NCBI GenBank assembly: GCA_002427615.1 | Contig: DIFH01000117.1 | Location: forward strand, 4,597 to 25,425 | Reading direction: 5' to 3' | Source: Paludibacter sp. UBA5753 | Lineage (GTDB): Bacteria; Bacteroidota; Bacteroidia; Bacteroidales; Paludibacteraceae | DNA: 20,829 nucleotides | Part shown: piece by piece, positions 7,359 to 14,131 of the stretch | Position numbering within the stretch: position 1 is the first letter of the stretch | Layout: every line of letters begins with the position of its first letter | Notes under the pieces: model-generated | Told to the model about the DNA's origin: nothing | What the model saw: the letters and a program-made list of their open reading frames with translations, nothing else | Database searches by the model: none | Made by a program: the position numbers and the translations under genes

Positions 7359-8528
7359 ATGCATACTAACTTTATAAAAATATTTTACATACTTATTCTT
7401 ATTTTGTTGGTTTCGGCATGTAGCGATATACATGAATACAGGGTAGAGGAGGAGTTTACGAAATATGTTCAGCGTTTTGAAATGGAAGCGGCGAAACGAG
7501 GCAAAGACTTCGATTTGCAAAATACGGGATTAATTGTTGAATTTGCCGATTTGAAAGATGAACAAGCCGGTTTGTGTCATTACGAAAAACCCATCAGGAT
7601 TGAAATTGACAGGGCATACTGGAAAGCGATAAGCGCTACAGCCGGCGCCGACTTGATGAAAGAAAATTTGTTGTTTCATGAATTGGGTCATGGGATGCTG
7701 GGTCGTGATCATTTGAATACAACGCTCGAAAACGGCGACTGGAAATCGATTATGTGCGGCGGTGAGAAAGTAAATGACCGTCCGTGGAATATTAATTATC
7801 GGGGCATCCGAAGAAACTATTATGTGGATGAACTTTTTAATGAAAGCGCTCCGGAACCCGATTTTTCAACTATGCAATTTTCGGTGGATACATCGGGATT
7901 TGAACGACAGATATTTTTAGGATTCGATAACAATGCAAATCCTGTTAATGTTTCTGATAATGAGAGTTATAGTATTTCTGTAGATAACAATAGATTGAAG
8001 TTTCAATCCAAAATAGATTATTCATATTTTATTTATCTGGTAAAGTCCGTCGACATTCTGTCTGACTTTTTGTTCGAAACCGACATACAATGTCAGTCAA
8101 AAAACACTACCGATCAATATGGAATAATACTGGAGAACTATAATTCTTCTTCGGAGGATGTAGAGTTTTTCAGTGTGAATAACGATAGCAAAATGTACAT
8201 GGGAAATCGATCGTGGTACAGTTTTTACACACAAATTTCCCGACCCGAAATTAAAAAAGGCGGGATCAATAAACTGAAAATTCTGAAAAAGGCTACTATG
8301 CTTTATTATTTTATCAATGATGTGTATGTATATTGTTCCGAAATGGAATTAACCGGCTCCCAAGTGGACTTCGGTTTTATTGTGCCCGCTAAAGGTATTG
8401 TTTGGCTTGATAATTTGCAGATCAGACAAAACAGTTCAAATAAAATAAATTACATTAGCAAGCAATTTAATAATTTCACATTCAGGGTTCAACCGGTAAA
8501 CGATTTGAGAAGTGTTCCTAACCGATAA
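7359..8528 (+). CDS. Lipoprotein with zinc-metalloprotease motif and C-terminal beta-rich region
   Basis: This 389-aa protein has a lipoprotein signal: a hydrophobic stretch (residues 8-18) and lipobox VSAC with Cys21. The domain at about 30-165 contains HELGHGMLGRDH (107-118), a zinc-protease HExxH motif with a third histidine in the spacing HExxHxxxGxxH. It is followed by SIMCGG (130-135), which resembles the Met-turn of metzincins, though the histidine spacing is one residue longer than the metzincin consensus. Residues 165-389 show no motif I can name; strand-rich spacing and the ending IVWLDNLQIRQN recall jelly-roll lectin-like or DUF1080-type domains. I infer an outer-membrane or periplasmic-facing protease of unknown substrate. 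The GH13 gene follows 53 nt downstream on the same strand and may be co-transcribed; a functional link is not shown. Confidence 0.75.
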   Translation: MHTNFIKIFYILILILLVSACSDIHEYRVEEEFTKYVQRFEMEAAKRGKDFDLQNTGLIVEFADLKDEQAGLCHYEKPIRIEIDRAYWKAISATAGADLMKENLLFHELGHGMLGRDHLNTTLENGDWKSIMCGGEKVNDRPWNINYRGIRRNYYVDELFNESAPEPDFSTMQFSVDTSGFERQIFLGFDNNANPVNVSDNESYSISVDNNRLKFQSKIDYSYFIYLVKSVDILSDFLFETDIQCQSKNTTDQYGIILENYNSSSEDVEFFSVNNDSKMYMGNRSWYSFYTQISRPEIKKGGINKLKILKKATMLYYFINDVYVYCSEMELTGSQVDFGFIVPAKGIVWLDNLQIRQNSSNKINYISKQFNNFTFRVQPVNDLRSVPNR

Positions 8529-8581
8529 GACCTAATATTGAACTAACAGAAAAAATATAAAATTTAAAATATTTCAGATTG

Positions 8582-10270
8582 ATGTCAAAATTCACAATAT
8601 ATCAGGTGCTTCCACGCCTTTTCGGCAATTACAACACGACCCGTAAACCCAACGGTTCCATTGAAGAAAATGGATGTGGAAAATTCAATAGCTTTACAAA
8701 CAAGGCATTAAGCGAAATAAAAAATTTAGGAATTACACATATCTGGTACACAGGAATAATTGAACATGCCACACAAACCGATTATTCGGCCTACGGAATT
8801 CGTCGGGATCATCCGGGAATAGTGAAAGGAAAAGCCGGTTCGCCCTATGCTATCAAGGATTATTACGATGTTGATCCCGATTTGGCTGAAGATGTTCCGA
8901 ACCGGATGAATGAATTTCGGCAGCTTGTCGACCGGACACATCATGCCGGTATGAAAGTAATCATCGATTTTGTGCCTAACCATGTGTCCCGTGAATATCA
9001 TTCGGATGCAAAACCTGCAGGGGTTAGAGACTTGGGCGAAACCGATCATCCCGAATGGCATTTTTCTCCCTTGAATAACTTTTATTATCTTCCGAACCAG
9101 CCTTTTTTACCACAGTTCGATGTGCAGGGTTACACCGAATTTCCGGCTAAGGCAACAGGCAACGACTGTTTTACGGCATCGCCCACCATCAATGACTGGT
9201 ACGATACCGTGAAACTGAATTACGGAATTAATTACACGGAGGGTGGTCAGAGACAATTTTCGCCTACGCCCGACACCTGGTTTAAAATGCGGGATATTCT
9301 TTTGTTTTGGGCTTCAGAAAAAATTGATGGTTTTCGTTGCGATATGGCCGAAATGGTTCCCGTTGAGTTCTGGGGCTGGGTCATTCCTCAGATAAAAACG
9401 AAATATCCCGAAATAATTTTTATAGCAGAAGTCTACAATCCGGCTGAATATCGGAATTTTATAGCAAACGGGAAATTCGATTATTTATACGATAAAGTGG
9501 GATTGTACGATAAATTGCGCGATGTTACGAGTCATAATTTTCCGGTAAGAAATTTGACCTATTGCTGGCAAACATTGAACGGGATTGAAGACCAAATGCT
9601 TAATTTCCTGGAAAATCACGACGAACAGCGTATTGCATCTGGGTTCTTTGCCGGAAACGGGATGTCGGCACAACCTGCAATGATAGTGGCTACAACCCTG
9701 ACAAGAGCGCCGGTGATGATTTATTTTGGTCAGGAGTTAGGTGAATTGGGTATGGATTATGAGGGCTTTAGCGGTTTTGACGGACGCACATCGATATTCG
9801 ATTATTGGAGCGTAAAGACTATAAATGCCTGGGCAAACAATGGTAAATTTGACGGAAAGAACCTTACTGACGAACAAAAGAATTTGCGTGAGTTTTATCG
9901 TAAACTTTTGAATATTACCATCACGGAGAAAGCGATTACGTTAGGACAAATGTATGATTTGGAATACGCTAATTTCAACAACCCAAAGTTTAACTCGCAC
10001 GAACAATTCGCATATTTCCGAAAATACGAAGACAATTTGTTATTGATCGTATTGAATTTTCACGATACTCATTTAGATACTGAAGTTCGTTTACCACACG
10101 AATCATTTCAATTTCTCGGGATCAATGATGGAGATATTTATTCTTGTGTTAATTTGCTTGATGAAAATGAAAAATATGCCATGGTTCAGTTGGGTTCTGC
10201 TCAAGCTTTTTATACACAATTACCGCCATGGACAGGGAAAATATTAAAATTTGAAATAATTCGACTTTGA
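8582..10270 (+). CDS. GH13 family glycoside hydrolase (alpha-amylase-like), no signal peptide
   Basis: This 562-aa protein is a GH13 enzyme acting on alpha-glucans or related alpha-glucosides. The catalytic barrel shows all conserved regions: DFVPNH (129-134), DGFRCDMAE with nucleophile D254, FIAEVYNP with acid/base E283, and FLENHDEQR with H346 and transition-state-stabilising D347. A C-terminal beta domain follows from about residue 475. I chose the ATG at 8582 over the TTG one codon upstream. There is no signal peptide, unlike secreted or surface amylases such as SusA, so I infer a cytoplasmic enzyme, perhaps a maltodextrin hydrolase, transferase or isomerase. The exact specificity cannot be read from the motifs. 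No sus-type transporter, regulator or other carbohydrate gene is in the window. Confidence 0.9.
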   Translation: MSKFTIYQVLPRLFGNYNTTRKPNGSIEENGCGKFNSFTNKALSEIKNLGITHIWYTGIIEHATQTDYSAYGIRRDHPGIVKGKAGSPYAIKDYYDVDPDLAEDVPNRMNEFRQLVDRTHHAGMKVIIDFVPNHVSREYHSDAKPAGVRDLGETDHPEWHFSPLNNFYYLPNQPFLPQFDVQGYTEFPAKATGNDCFTASPTINDWYDTVKLNYGINYTEGGQRQFSPTPDTWFKMRDILLFWASEKIDGFRCDMAEMVPVEFWGWVIPQIKTKYPEIIFIAEVYNPAEYRNFIANGKFDYLYDKVGLYDKLRDVTSHNFPVRNLTYCWQTLNGIEDQMLNFLENHDEQRIASGFFAGNGMSAQPAMIVATTLTRAPVMIYFGQELGELGMDYEGFSGFDGRTSIFDYWSVKTINAWANNGKFDGKNLTDEQKNLREFYRKLLNITITEKAITLGQMYDLEYANFNNPKFNSHEQFAYFRKYEDNLLLIVLNFHDTHLDTEVRLPHESFQFLGINDGDIYSCVNLLDENEKYAMVQLGSAQAFYTQLPPWTGKILKFEIIRL

Positions 10271-10319
10271 CAGATTAAAATAATAGTAAACCACCTGACA
10301 AGATGAACAAGATGAACAG

Positions 10320-10348
10320 GTTTCATTTTAAACTCTTTGCCCCGACGG
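10320..10348 (+). repeat. Partial copy of the two-hairpin intergenic repeat
   Basis: These 29 nt are identical to the first 29 nt of the element at 10385-10467 (same strand, 65 nt apart). The identity stops inside the first small hairpin, so this copy is truncated. Confidence 0.8.
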
Positions 10349-10384
10349 ACCAGAAGGCAGAGCAATAATCCCATCACACTGCAA

Positions 10385-10467
10385 GTTTCATTTTAAACTC
10401 TTTGCCCCGACGGGGCTAAATATGAATAACCCCCAGTAAGCGAAGCGCAACTGGGGGTTAATGAAAC
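10385..10467 (+). repeat. Two-hairpin REP/MITE-like element
   Basis: This 83-nt element has outer inverted ends gtttcatt (10385-10392) and aatgaaac (10460-10467). These enclose a small hairpin gccccgacggggc (10404-10416) and a larger one, taacccccagt (10427-10437) with actgggggtta (10450-10460). From general knowledge, similar GC-rich two-hairpin repeats are scattered through Bacteroidetes intergenic regions, and REP-like repeats can be tied to REP-associated tyrosine transposases. No transposase is in this window, so that link is inference. It may also serve as a terminator for the GH13 gene. Confidence 0.7.
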
Positions 10468-10475
10468 AATCCCCT

Positions 10476-10520
10476 CCTTTTGATTTTCAGTTCGACAAAG
10501 TCGAACTGAAAATCAAAAGG
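10476..10520. repeat. 45-nt perfect palindrome (21-bp stem, 3-nt loop)
   Basis: The arm 10476-10496 is the exact reverse complement of 10500-10520, with loop aaa at 10497-10499. It lies 205 nt after the GH13 stop and is followed by AT-rich sequence without a T-tract. It could act as a transcription barrier or be a mobile hairpin; a 21-bp perfect stem is longer than a typical terminator. Confidence 0.85.
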
Positions 10521-10538
10521 TTATTAAAATAAAGGGTA

Positions 10539-10552
10539 CTGAGTAGTTACAA
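10539..10552 (+). repeat. Short dispersed repeat, copy 2
   Basis: It is identical to 29-42 over 14 nt, in the same orientation. It lies 18 nt after the long palindrome at 10476-10520. Confidence 0.4.
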
Positions 10553-10687
10553 ATATATATAATTATAGCTTGGGATAACCGTCCGACCGATTTGAGCGGT
10601 CAAACGGATTGACAATAGAAATAAGCAATGATATAAGACGTTTATTTAAGATGACGGGAATTTTTAAGAAATATTAATTTCCGACTT

Positions 10688-10715
10688 TTTGGGATGCACG
10701 CTCAACTTTATTTTG
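10688..10715 (+). promoter_or_regulatory. Possible promoter of the DUF4251-like lipoprotein gene
   Basis: TTTG at 10688-10691 and TATTTTG at 10709-10715 resemble the -33 and -7 boxes, but the -7 box lacks one base of TAnnTTTG and the spacer is 17 nt. If used, transcription would start near 10721 and the leader would contain the 21-bp tandem repeat. Confidence 0.3.
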
Positions 10716-10736
10716 CAAATTTCGTTGTTATTATTG

Positions 10737-10784
10737 ATATTACTTTTAACTCAAACAATATTACTTTTAACTCAAACAATATTA
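10737..10784 (+). repeat. 21-bp tandem direct repeat in the leader of the lipoprotein gene
   Basis: Two identical 21-bp units (10737-10757 and 10758-10778) are followed by the first six bases of a third (10779-10784), ending 6 nt before the ATG at 10790. An in-frame extension upstream of 10790 would translate the repeats, but it would bury the signal peptide. Confidence 0.85.
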
Positions 10785-10789
10785 ATAAA

Positions 10790-11263
10790 ATGAAATCACA
10801 AATTATTTTTCTGTCATTCGTGGTTTTATTGTTTGCAAGCGCTTGTTCATCAATCAAAACCACACCTGAAACAGTAGCTGCAATTACAGCTAAAGTAGAA
10901 TCGAAAGATTTTACCGTGCGTTTTAATTACGCCAATCCGTTTCGTATGAAGCAGGTATCGCTCACTTCGGAATATACGCTGAAAATTAAAGGTGATTCTG
11001 CTTTTGCCTATTTACCTTATTACGGTGTTGCACACGTTGCGCCTTTTAATTCGTCGGAAGGTGGAATAAAGTTTTCCTCCCCAATGATTGAGTATTCCGA
11101 GACTGCCAACAAACGGAAAGATGGGTGGAATATTCGTTTTAAAATTAATAGTGGTGAATATCATTATGATTTGCTCCTGGATGTATTTAAAAATGGTCGT
11201 TCGTCGCTTCATGTAAATTCATACGAGCGGGATCCCATTACGTTTTATGGAGAATTGATGTAA
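10790..11263 (+). CDS. DUF4251-like lipoprotein
   Basis: This 157-aa protein begins with a lipoprotein signal (MKSQIIFLSFVVLLFASAC), with the lipidated cysteine at residue 19. I chose the ATG at 10790 for that reason; a longer frame opens at 10694 but would put 32 residues, partly encoded by the tandem repeat, before the signal. The mature part has the pattern of DUF4251, a family found mainly in Bacteroidetes: FTVRFNYANPFR, an AYLPYYGVAHVAPF segment, a GGIKFSSPMIEY segment, and a final RDPITFYGEL. No enzymatic residues are evident and the function of the family is unknown to me. It probably sits in the outer membrane facing the periplasm. The next gene starts 18 nt after its stop, so the two are likely co-transcribed. 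Confidence 0.8.
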   Translation: MKSQIIFLSFVVLLFASACSSIKTTPETVAAITAKVESKDFTVRFNYANPFRMKQVSLTSEYTLKIKGDSAFAYLPYYGVAHVAPFNSSEGGIKFSSPMIEYSETANKRKDGWNIRFKINSGEYHYDLLLDVFKNGRSSLHVNSYERDPITFYGELM

Positions 11264-11281
11264 CCCTTGTGTTTAATTTCT

Positions 11282-11863
11282 ATGTTGCACAATTTCAGAA
11301 ACAGCCTCCGGCACGAACGAGAACAAGCAGCAAAGGCTGACCTGTTTTATCGCGATGTTTTGAAAATAAGCGAGATAAAACGTTTTAATACCGATTCGGA
11401 GGCTGACATGGAAATGCAGCGACAAGATGTTGATGTAATGGTCAAATTGAATGGGATCACATTTCGGGTGTCGGAAAAATTCAGAGATAAAGATTTTGGC
11501 GATTTATATATCGAAGTTTACAGCAAATATCCTCATATTCATGGTTGGTTACACACCGGTTCGCCCAACGCTATCCTTTATTTTACGCCCCGAAATGTTT
11601 ACTGGATTACTCACAAATCATTGAAAGAGTTCTGTTTAAATCAACTTCTCCCCGCAATACCGGAAAATTGGTACGATGATTTATATAAATCTCATCATAC
11701 AATCGAAAGTAAAAAGGTGATTGTGAACAATAAGGTGATCCATCTGAATTTAATTCAATCGCACAATCAAGATGTAGCCGCATGGGAAACGATAGGAGTG
11801 AGCCTGTCATTTGAAGTTTTGGAAAAGTTCGGAGTGAAATATAAGAAATTTTCACTTCATTAA
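11282..11863 (+). CDS. Uncharacterised 193-aa protein, weakly nuclease-like
   Basis: I do not recognise this protein with confidence. The ATG at 11282 is preferred to the TTG at 11267, which lies only 3 nt after the preceding stop. There is no signal peptide or membrane segment. Residues 40-85 read as an alternation of strands with MQRQDVDVMVK (45-55), FRVSEKFR (61-68) and FGDLYIEVYSK (72-82). This acidic-strand, E-K, D/E-strand order recalls PD-(D/E)xK nuclease folds, in which the core lysine follows an acidic residue by two positions. Here that position is Ser64 (S-E-K), so catalytic ability is doubtful. A GWLHTGSPNAILYFTP segment follows. It is 18 nt downstream of the DUF4251-like gene and convergent with the TPR gene. 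Reality as a gene is likely; function is open. Confidence 0.7.
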   Translation: MLHNFRNSLRHEREQAAKADLFYRDVLKISEIKRFNTDSEADMEMQRQDVDVMVKLNGITFRVSEKFRDKDFGDLYIEVYSKYPHIHGWLHTGSPNAILYFTPRNVYWITHKSLKEFCLNQLLPAIPENWYDDLYKSHHTIESKKVIVNNKVIHLNLIQSHNQDVAAWETIGVSLSFEVLEKFGVKYKKFSLH

Positions 11864-11929
11864 AATCGAATTAAGTAGATGATTTTTTGTGCGCTTTGAA
11901 GTTTAAGGCAGAAACTAATCGGCTATTAA

Positions 11930-13972
11930 CTACTTACCAAACCTTTGTAATAAATTGTAAGATTGATAGATACCCAGTTCGCCTGCTTTACTTAAATCAG
12001 CCAGACCTTTGGCATTCTGCCCTGTAAATAAATAAGTCAAGCCGCGATTGAAATAGGCTTCGGCAAAATCGGCATCGCATTCAATGGCTTTCGAATAATA
12101 TGAAATAGCCGAGCTAAAATCCTGTTGGGTACAAAGAATATTGGCTTTATTGTAATAAGCAAAAGCAAAATCCGGTTGCAGTTCAATGACTTTGTCATAA
12201 TCGCGCATGATCATTTCCACATTAAACTTTGTTTGTTTATCGTTCAATAATTTTTTGTTTCTGTCTGTTACATTTTCGGAGTTTTCATTGCCATTCTCAT
12301 CAACGCTGTTTTTCTGAGAATCAACTAACTTATATCGAATATTCGCCCGGCAAAAATAGGCAATTGTAAAATCGGGACGCAGGGACAAGGCTTTATTCAA
12401 ATCTTCGACAGAGCTGTTAAAATCCTGAACCAAGGCAAATTCCAAGGCTCGGTGAAAATACAGGTCGGCATTGAGTTCGTCGCGTGAGATTTTGCTTGAA
12501 ATATTATTAATGGATTCGAAATGTGTATTTATCAACTCGGAAGTTAACGGAATTTCGTTGTTTGTAATTTTAAGGGAAGCGCCTAACAAACGTTTTTTAT
12601 TATAATCCTCAACAATCGCTTGATAAAGATTAGTACGCCGGATTTCATCTGTTTTTGCATAATACGATAATACAAAATTTCGCTCATTGATTACATCGGC
12701 GTAAATGTCCTGTACATTTCCGCGCCTTGAATCTTTGTATTTTGATTCGGTTTGAGAATCGTCAATATTCTGAGTAACAAAACGATTGAACATTTCTGTT
12801 TTTCGGTTTGTGGCGCTTTTAGGAGCACTTGCATCTATTTTATTATCGGCTGCAATTTCATTTTTAGTATTACGTTTAATATTATCCTTGTTCTTTTCAA
12901 TCTCGTAAGCCATTTGCCGATACCTGAAGGCGTTTTTCTTATTTCCCAAACCTTCTTCGGCTTCTGCCAAACCCCAAAATGCAGGGATGAAATAAGGATA
13001 CTTTTTGATAATTGTGTTATAGTCGGCTATGGCGCTCCGGTATTGCCCCAAGGTATTTTCGAGCATCGCTTTCCGATATAGCGCATCAAAATTGGTTGAG
13101 TCAAGCTCAAGTACTTTTTCCAGATCGGACAACGCATTGTTATTGTCGCCCAGATTAGCTCTTAGCAAAGCGCGGTTATAATATGCCAAATCGCTTTTTT
13201 TATCAAGTTCGATGGCTTTATCGTAATCGCTTAATGCCTGCCGGAAATTTTTTCTCTGGACATTCAGAATTCCCCTGTTAATATAGTCGCCCGAATAGTT
13301 TGAATTGTACTTGATAGCCTGCGAATAATCGTTATAGGCTTCTTCTGTTTTTTGTTTTTGCATATTCAATAAAGCGCGAGCGCTCCAGCCCAAGCTACTT
13401 GTACTATCGAGTTTAATGTATTGATTGAATGAATCTTCCGCCCCAAGTGTATCCTTCATTGCCAACTGTATAAATCCTTTTTCGTAATATAAATTGGTTG
13501 GTTTCGGACTCAGTTTCATGTAAGTTTCCAAGTCGCGCATGGCGCTTTCGTAATCTTCGAGCCTGATGAACGCATCCATCCTGTTCAAGAGCAAATTTAA
13601 ACTATTGGGGCTGAATTCATAAGCTTTGGAAAAGTCGTTTACGGCATCCTGATAAAGTTTCAGCCGACGGCGTGCAAATCCGCGAATGTAGTAAGCCTGA
13701 GGCAAAAAAGGATTCCGTTCGATGGCTTCAGTGGCGTCGGTTTCGGCTCCTTTATCGTCGCCGAGTTGAATCTTTGCCATAGCCCTGTACATGTAAGGTT
13801 CTGCTAAATAAGGTTTTATTTTGATTACCTGATTGAAATATTGAATAGAAAGTACATAATCCTCAAAATACAAAGCATTTCGACCAATGGTCAAAATGCG
13901 TTCTGTATTCCATTGGGCGAAACCCAATAGTTGAAAACAGCTAAAAACTGCTATGAAAATTATTTTTTTCAA
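11930..13972 (-). CDS. Secreted tetratricopeptide-repeat protein
   Basis: This 680-aa protein has a Sec signal peptide (MKKIIFIAVFSCFQLLGFAQ, cleaved near residue 20). Ten TPR units lie at about 24-362, each about 34 residues with recurring patterns such as AYYNRALLRANLGD and ALSDYDKAIELD. A charged, low-complexity segment spans about 365-440, and about four more TPRs lie at 505-665. TPR arrays act as protein-binding scaffolds; no enzymatic domain is visible. It is probably periplasmic or attached to the inner face of the outer membrane. The start codon is TTG at 13972-13970: no in-frame ATG precedes the upstream stop at 13990-13988, and the Lys-Lys plus hydrophobic signal begins exactly there. 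It lies 159 nt downstream of the penicillin-binding protein gene, so a link to the cell envelope is possible but not shown. Confidence 0.88.
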   Translation of the reverse strand: MKKIIFIAVFSCFQLLGFAQWNTERILTIGRNALYFEDYVLSIQYFNQVIKIKPYLAEPYMYRAMAKIQLGDDKGAETDATEAIERNPFLPQAYYIRGFARRRLKLYQDAVNDFSKAYEFSPNSLNLLLNRMDAFIRLEDYESAMRDLETYMKLSPKPTNLYYEKGFIQLAMKDTLGAEDSFNQYIKLDSTSSLGWSARALLNMQKQKTEEAYNDYSQAIKYNSNYSGDYINRGILNVQRKNFRQALSDYDKAIELDKKSDLAYYNRALLRANLGDNNNALSDLEKVLELDSTNFDALYRKAMLENTLGQYRSAIADYNTIIKKYPYFIPAFWGLAEAEEGLGNKKNAFRYRQMAYEIEKNKDNIKRNTKNEIAADNKIDASAPKSATNRKTEMFNRFVTQNIDDSQTESKYKDSRRGNVQDIYADVINERNFVLSYYAKTDEIRRTNLYQAIVEDYNKKRLLGASLKITNNEIPLTSELINTHFESINNISSKISRDELNADLYFHRALEFALVQDFNSSVEDLNKALSLRPDFTIAYFCRANIRYKLVDSQKNSVDENGNENSENVTDRNKKLLNDKQTKFNVEMIMRDYDKVIELQPDFAFAYYNKANILCTQQDFSSAISYYSKAIECDADFAEAYFNRGLTYLFTGQNAKGLADLSKAGELGIYQSYNLLQRFGK

Positions 13973-14003
13973 TGTTACATTGATGTATTAAACGTCCATA
14001 TAT

Positions 14004-14028
14004 ACAAATCTTGAACCAAAAGATTTGT
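14004..14028. repeat. 9-bp inverted repeat upstream of the TPR gene
   Basis: acaaatctt (14004-14012) and aagatttgt (14020-14028) pair perfectly around a 7-nt loop, 32 nt before the TTG start. No T-tract follows on either side. It could be an operator or a leader hairpin. Confidence 0.5.
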
Positions 14029-14091
14029 TTCAATTCAAGTATGCAAAATACGCAATAATTTCACAATTGTGGGTATTTTGAATTTAATCTT

Positions 14092-14112
14092 TAGTTTTCT
14101 TTGAGAAAACTA
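14092..14112. repeat. 9-bp hairpin downstream of the penicillin-binding protein gene
   Basis: tagttttct (14092-14100) and agaaaacta (14104-14112) form a stem with a 3-nt loop, 20 nt after the stop codon on the minus strand. The minus-strand continuation is not T-rich, so it is at best a weak terminator for that gene; a T-run (14116-14121) lies on the plus-strand side. Confidence 0.5.
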
Positions 14113-14131
14113 TGTATTTTTTCTGATTTTC

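Larger units (their letters stand above)
10271..10789. other. Gene-free region rich in repeats and hairpins
   Basis: No credible coding frame exists in these 519 nt. From left to right they hold a 9-bp tandem (10300-10317), a partial and a complete copy of a two-hairpin repeat (10320-10348 and 10385-10467), a 45-nt perfect palindrome (10476-10520), a 14-bp repeat shared with the left end of the window (10539-10552), and the promoter/leader of the next gene (10688-10789). The stretch 10553-10680 is AT-rich without a feature I can name. Confidence 0.75.

Noticed and set aside
10694..10789. N-terminal extension of the DUF4251-like lipoprotein
   Set aside because: It would translate the tandem repeat and move the lipoprotein signal to an internal position.
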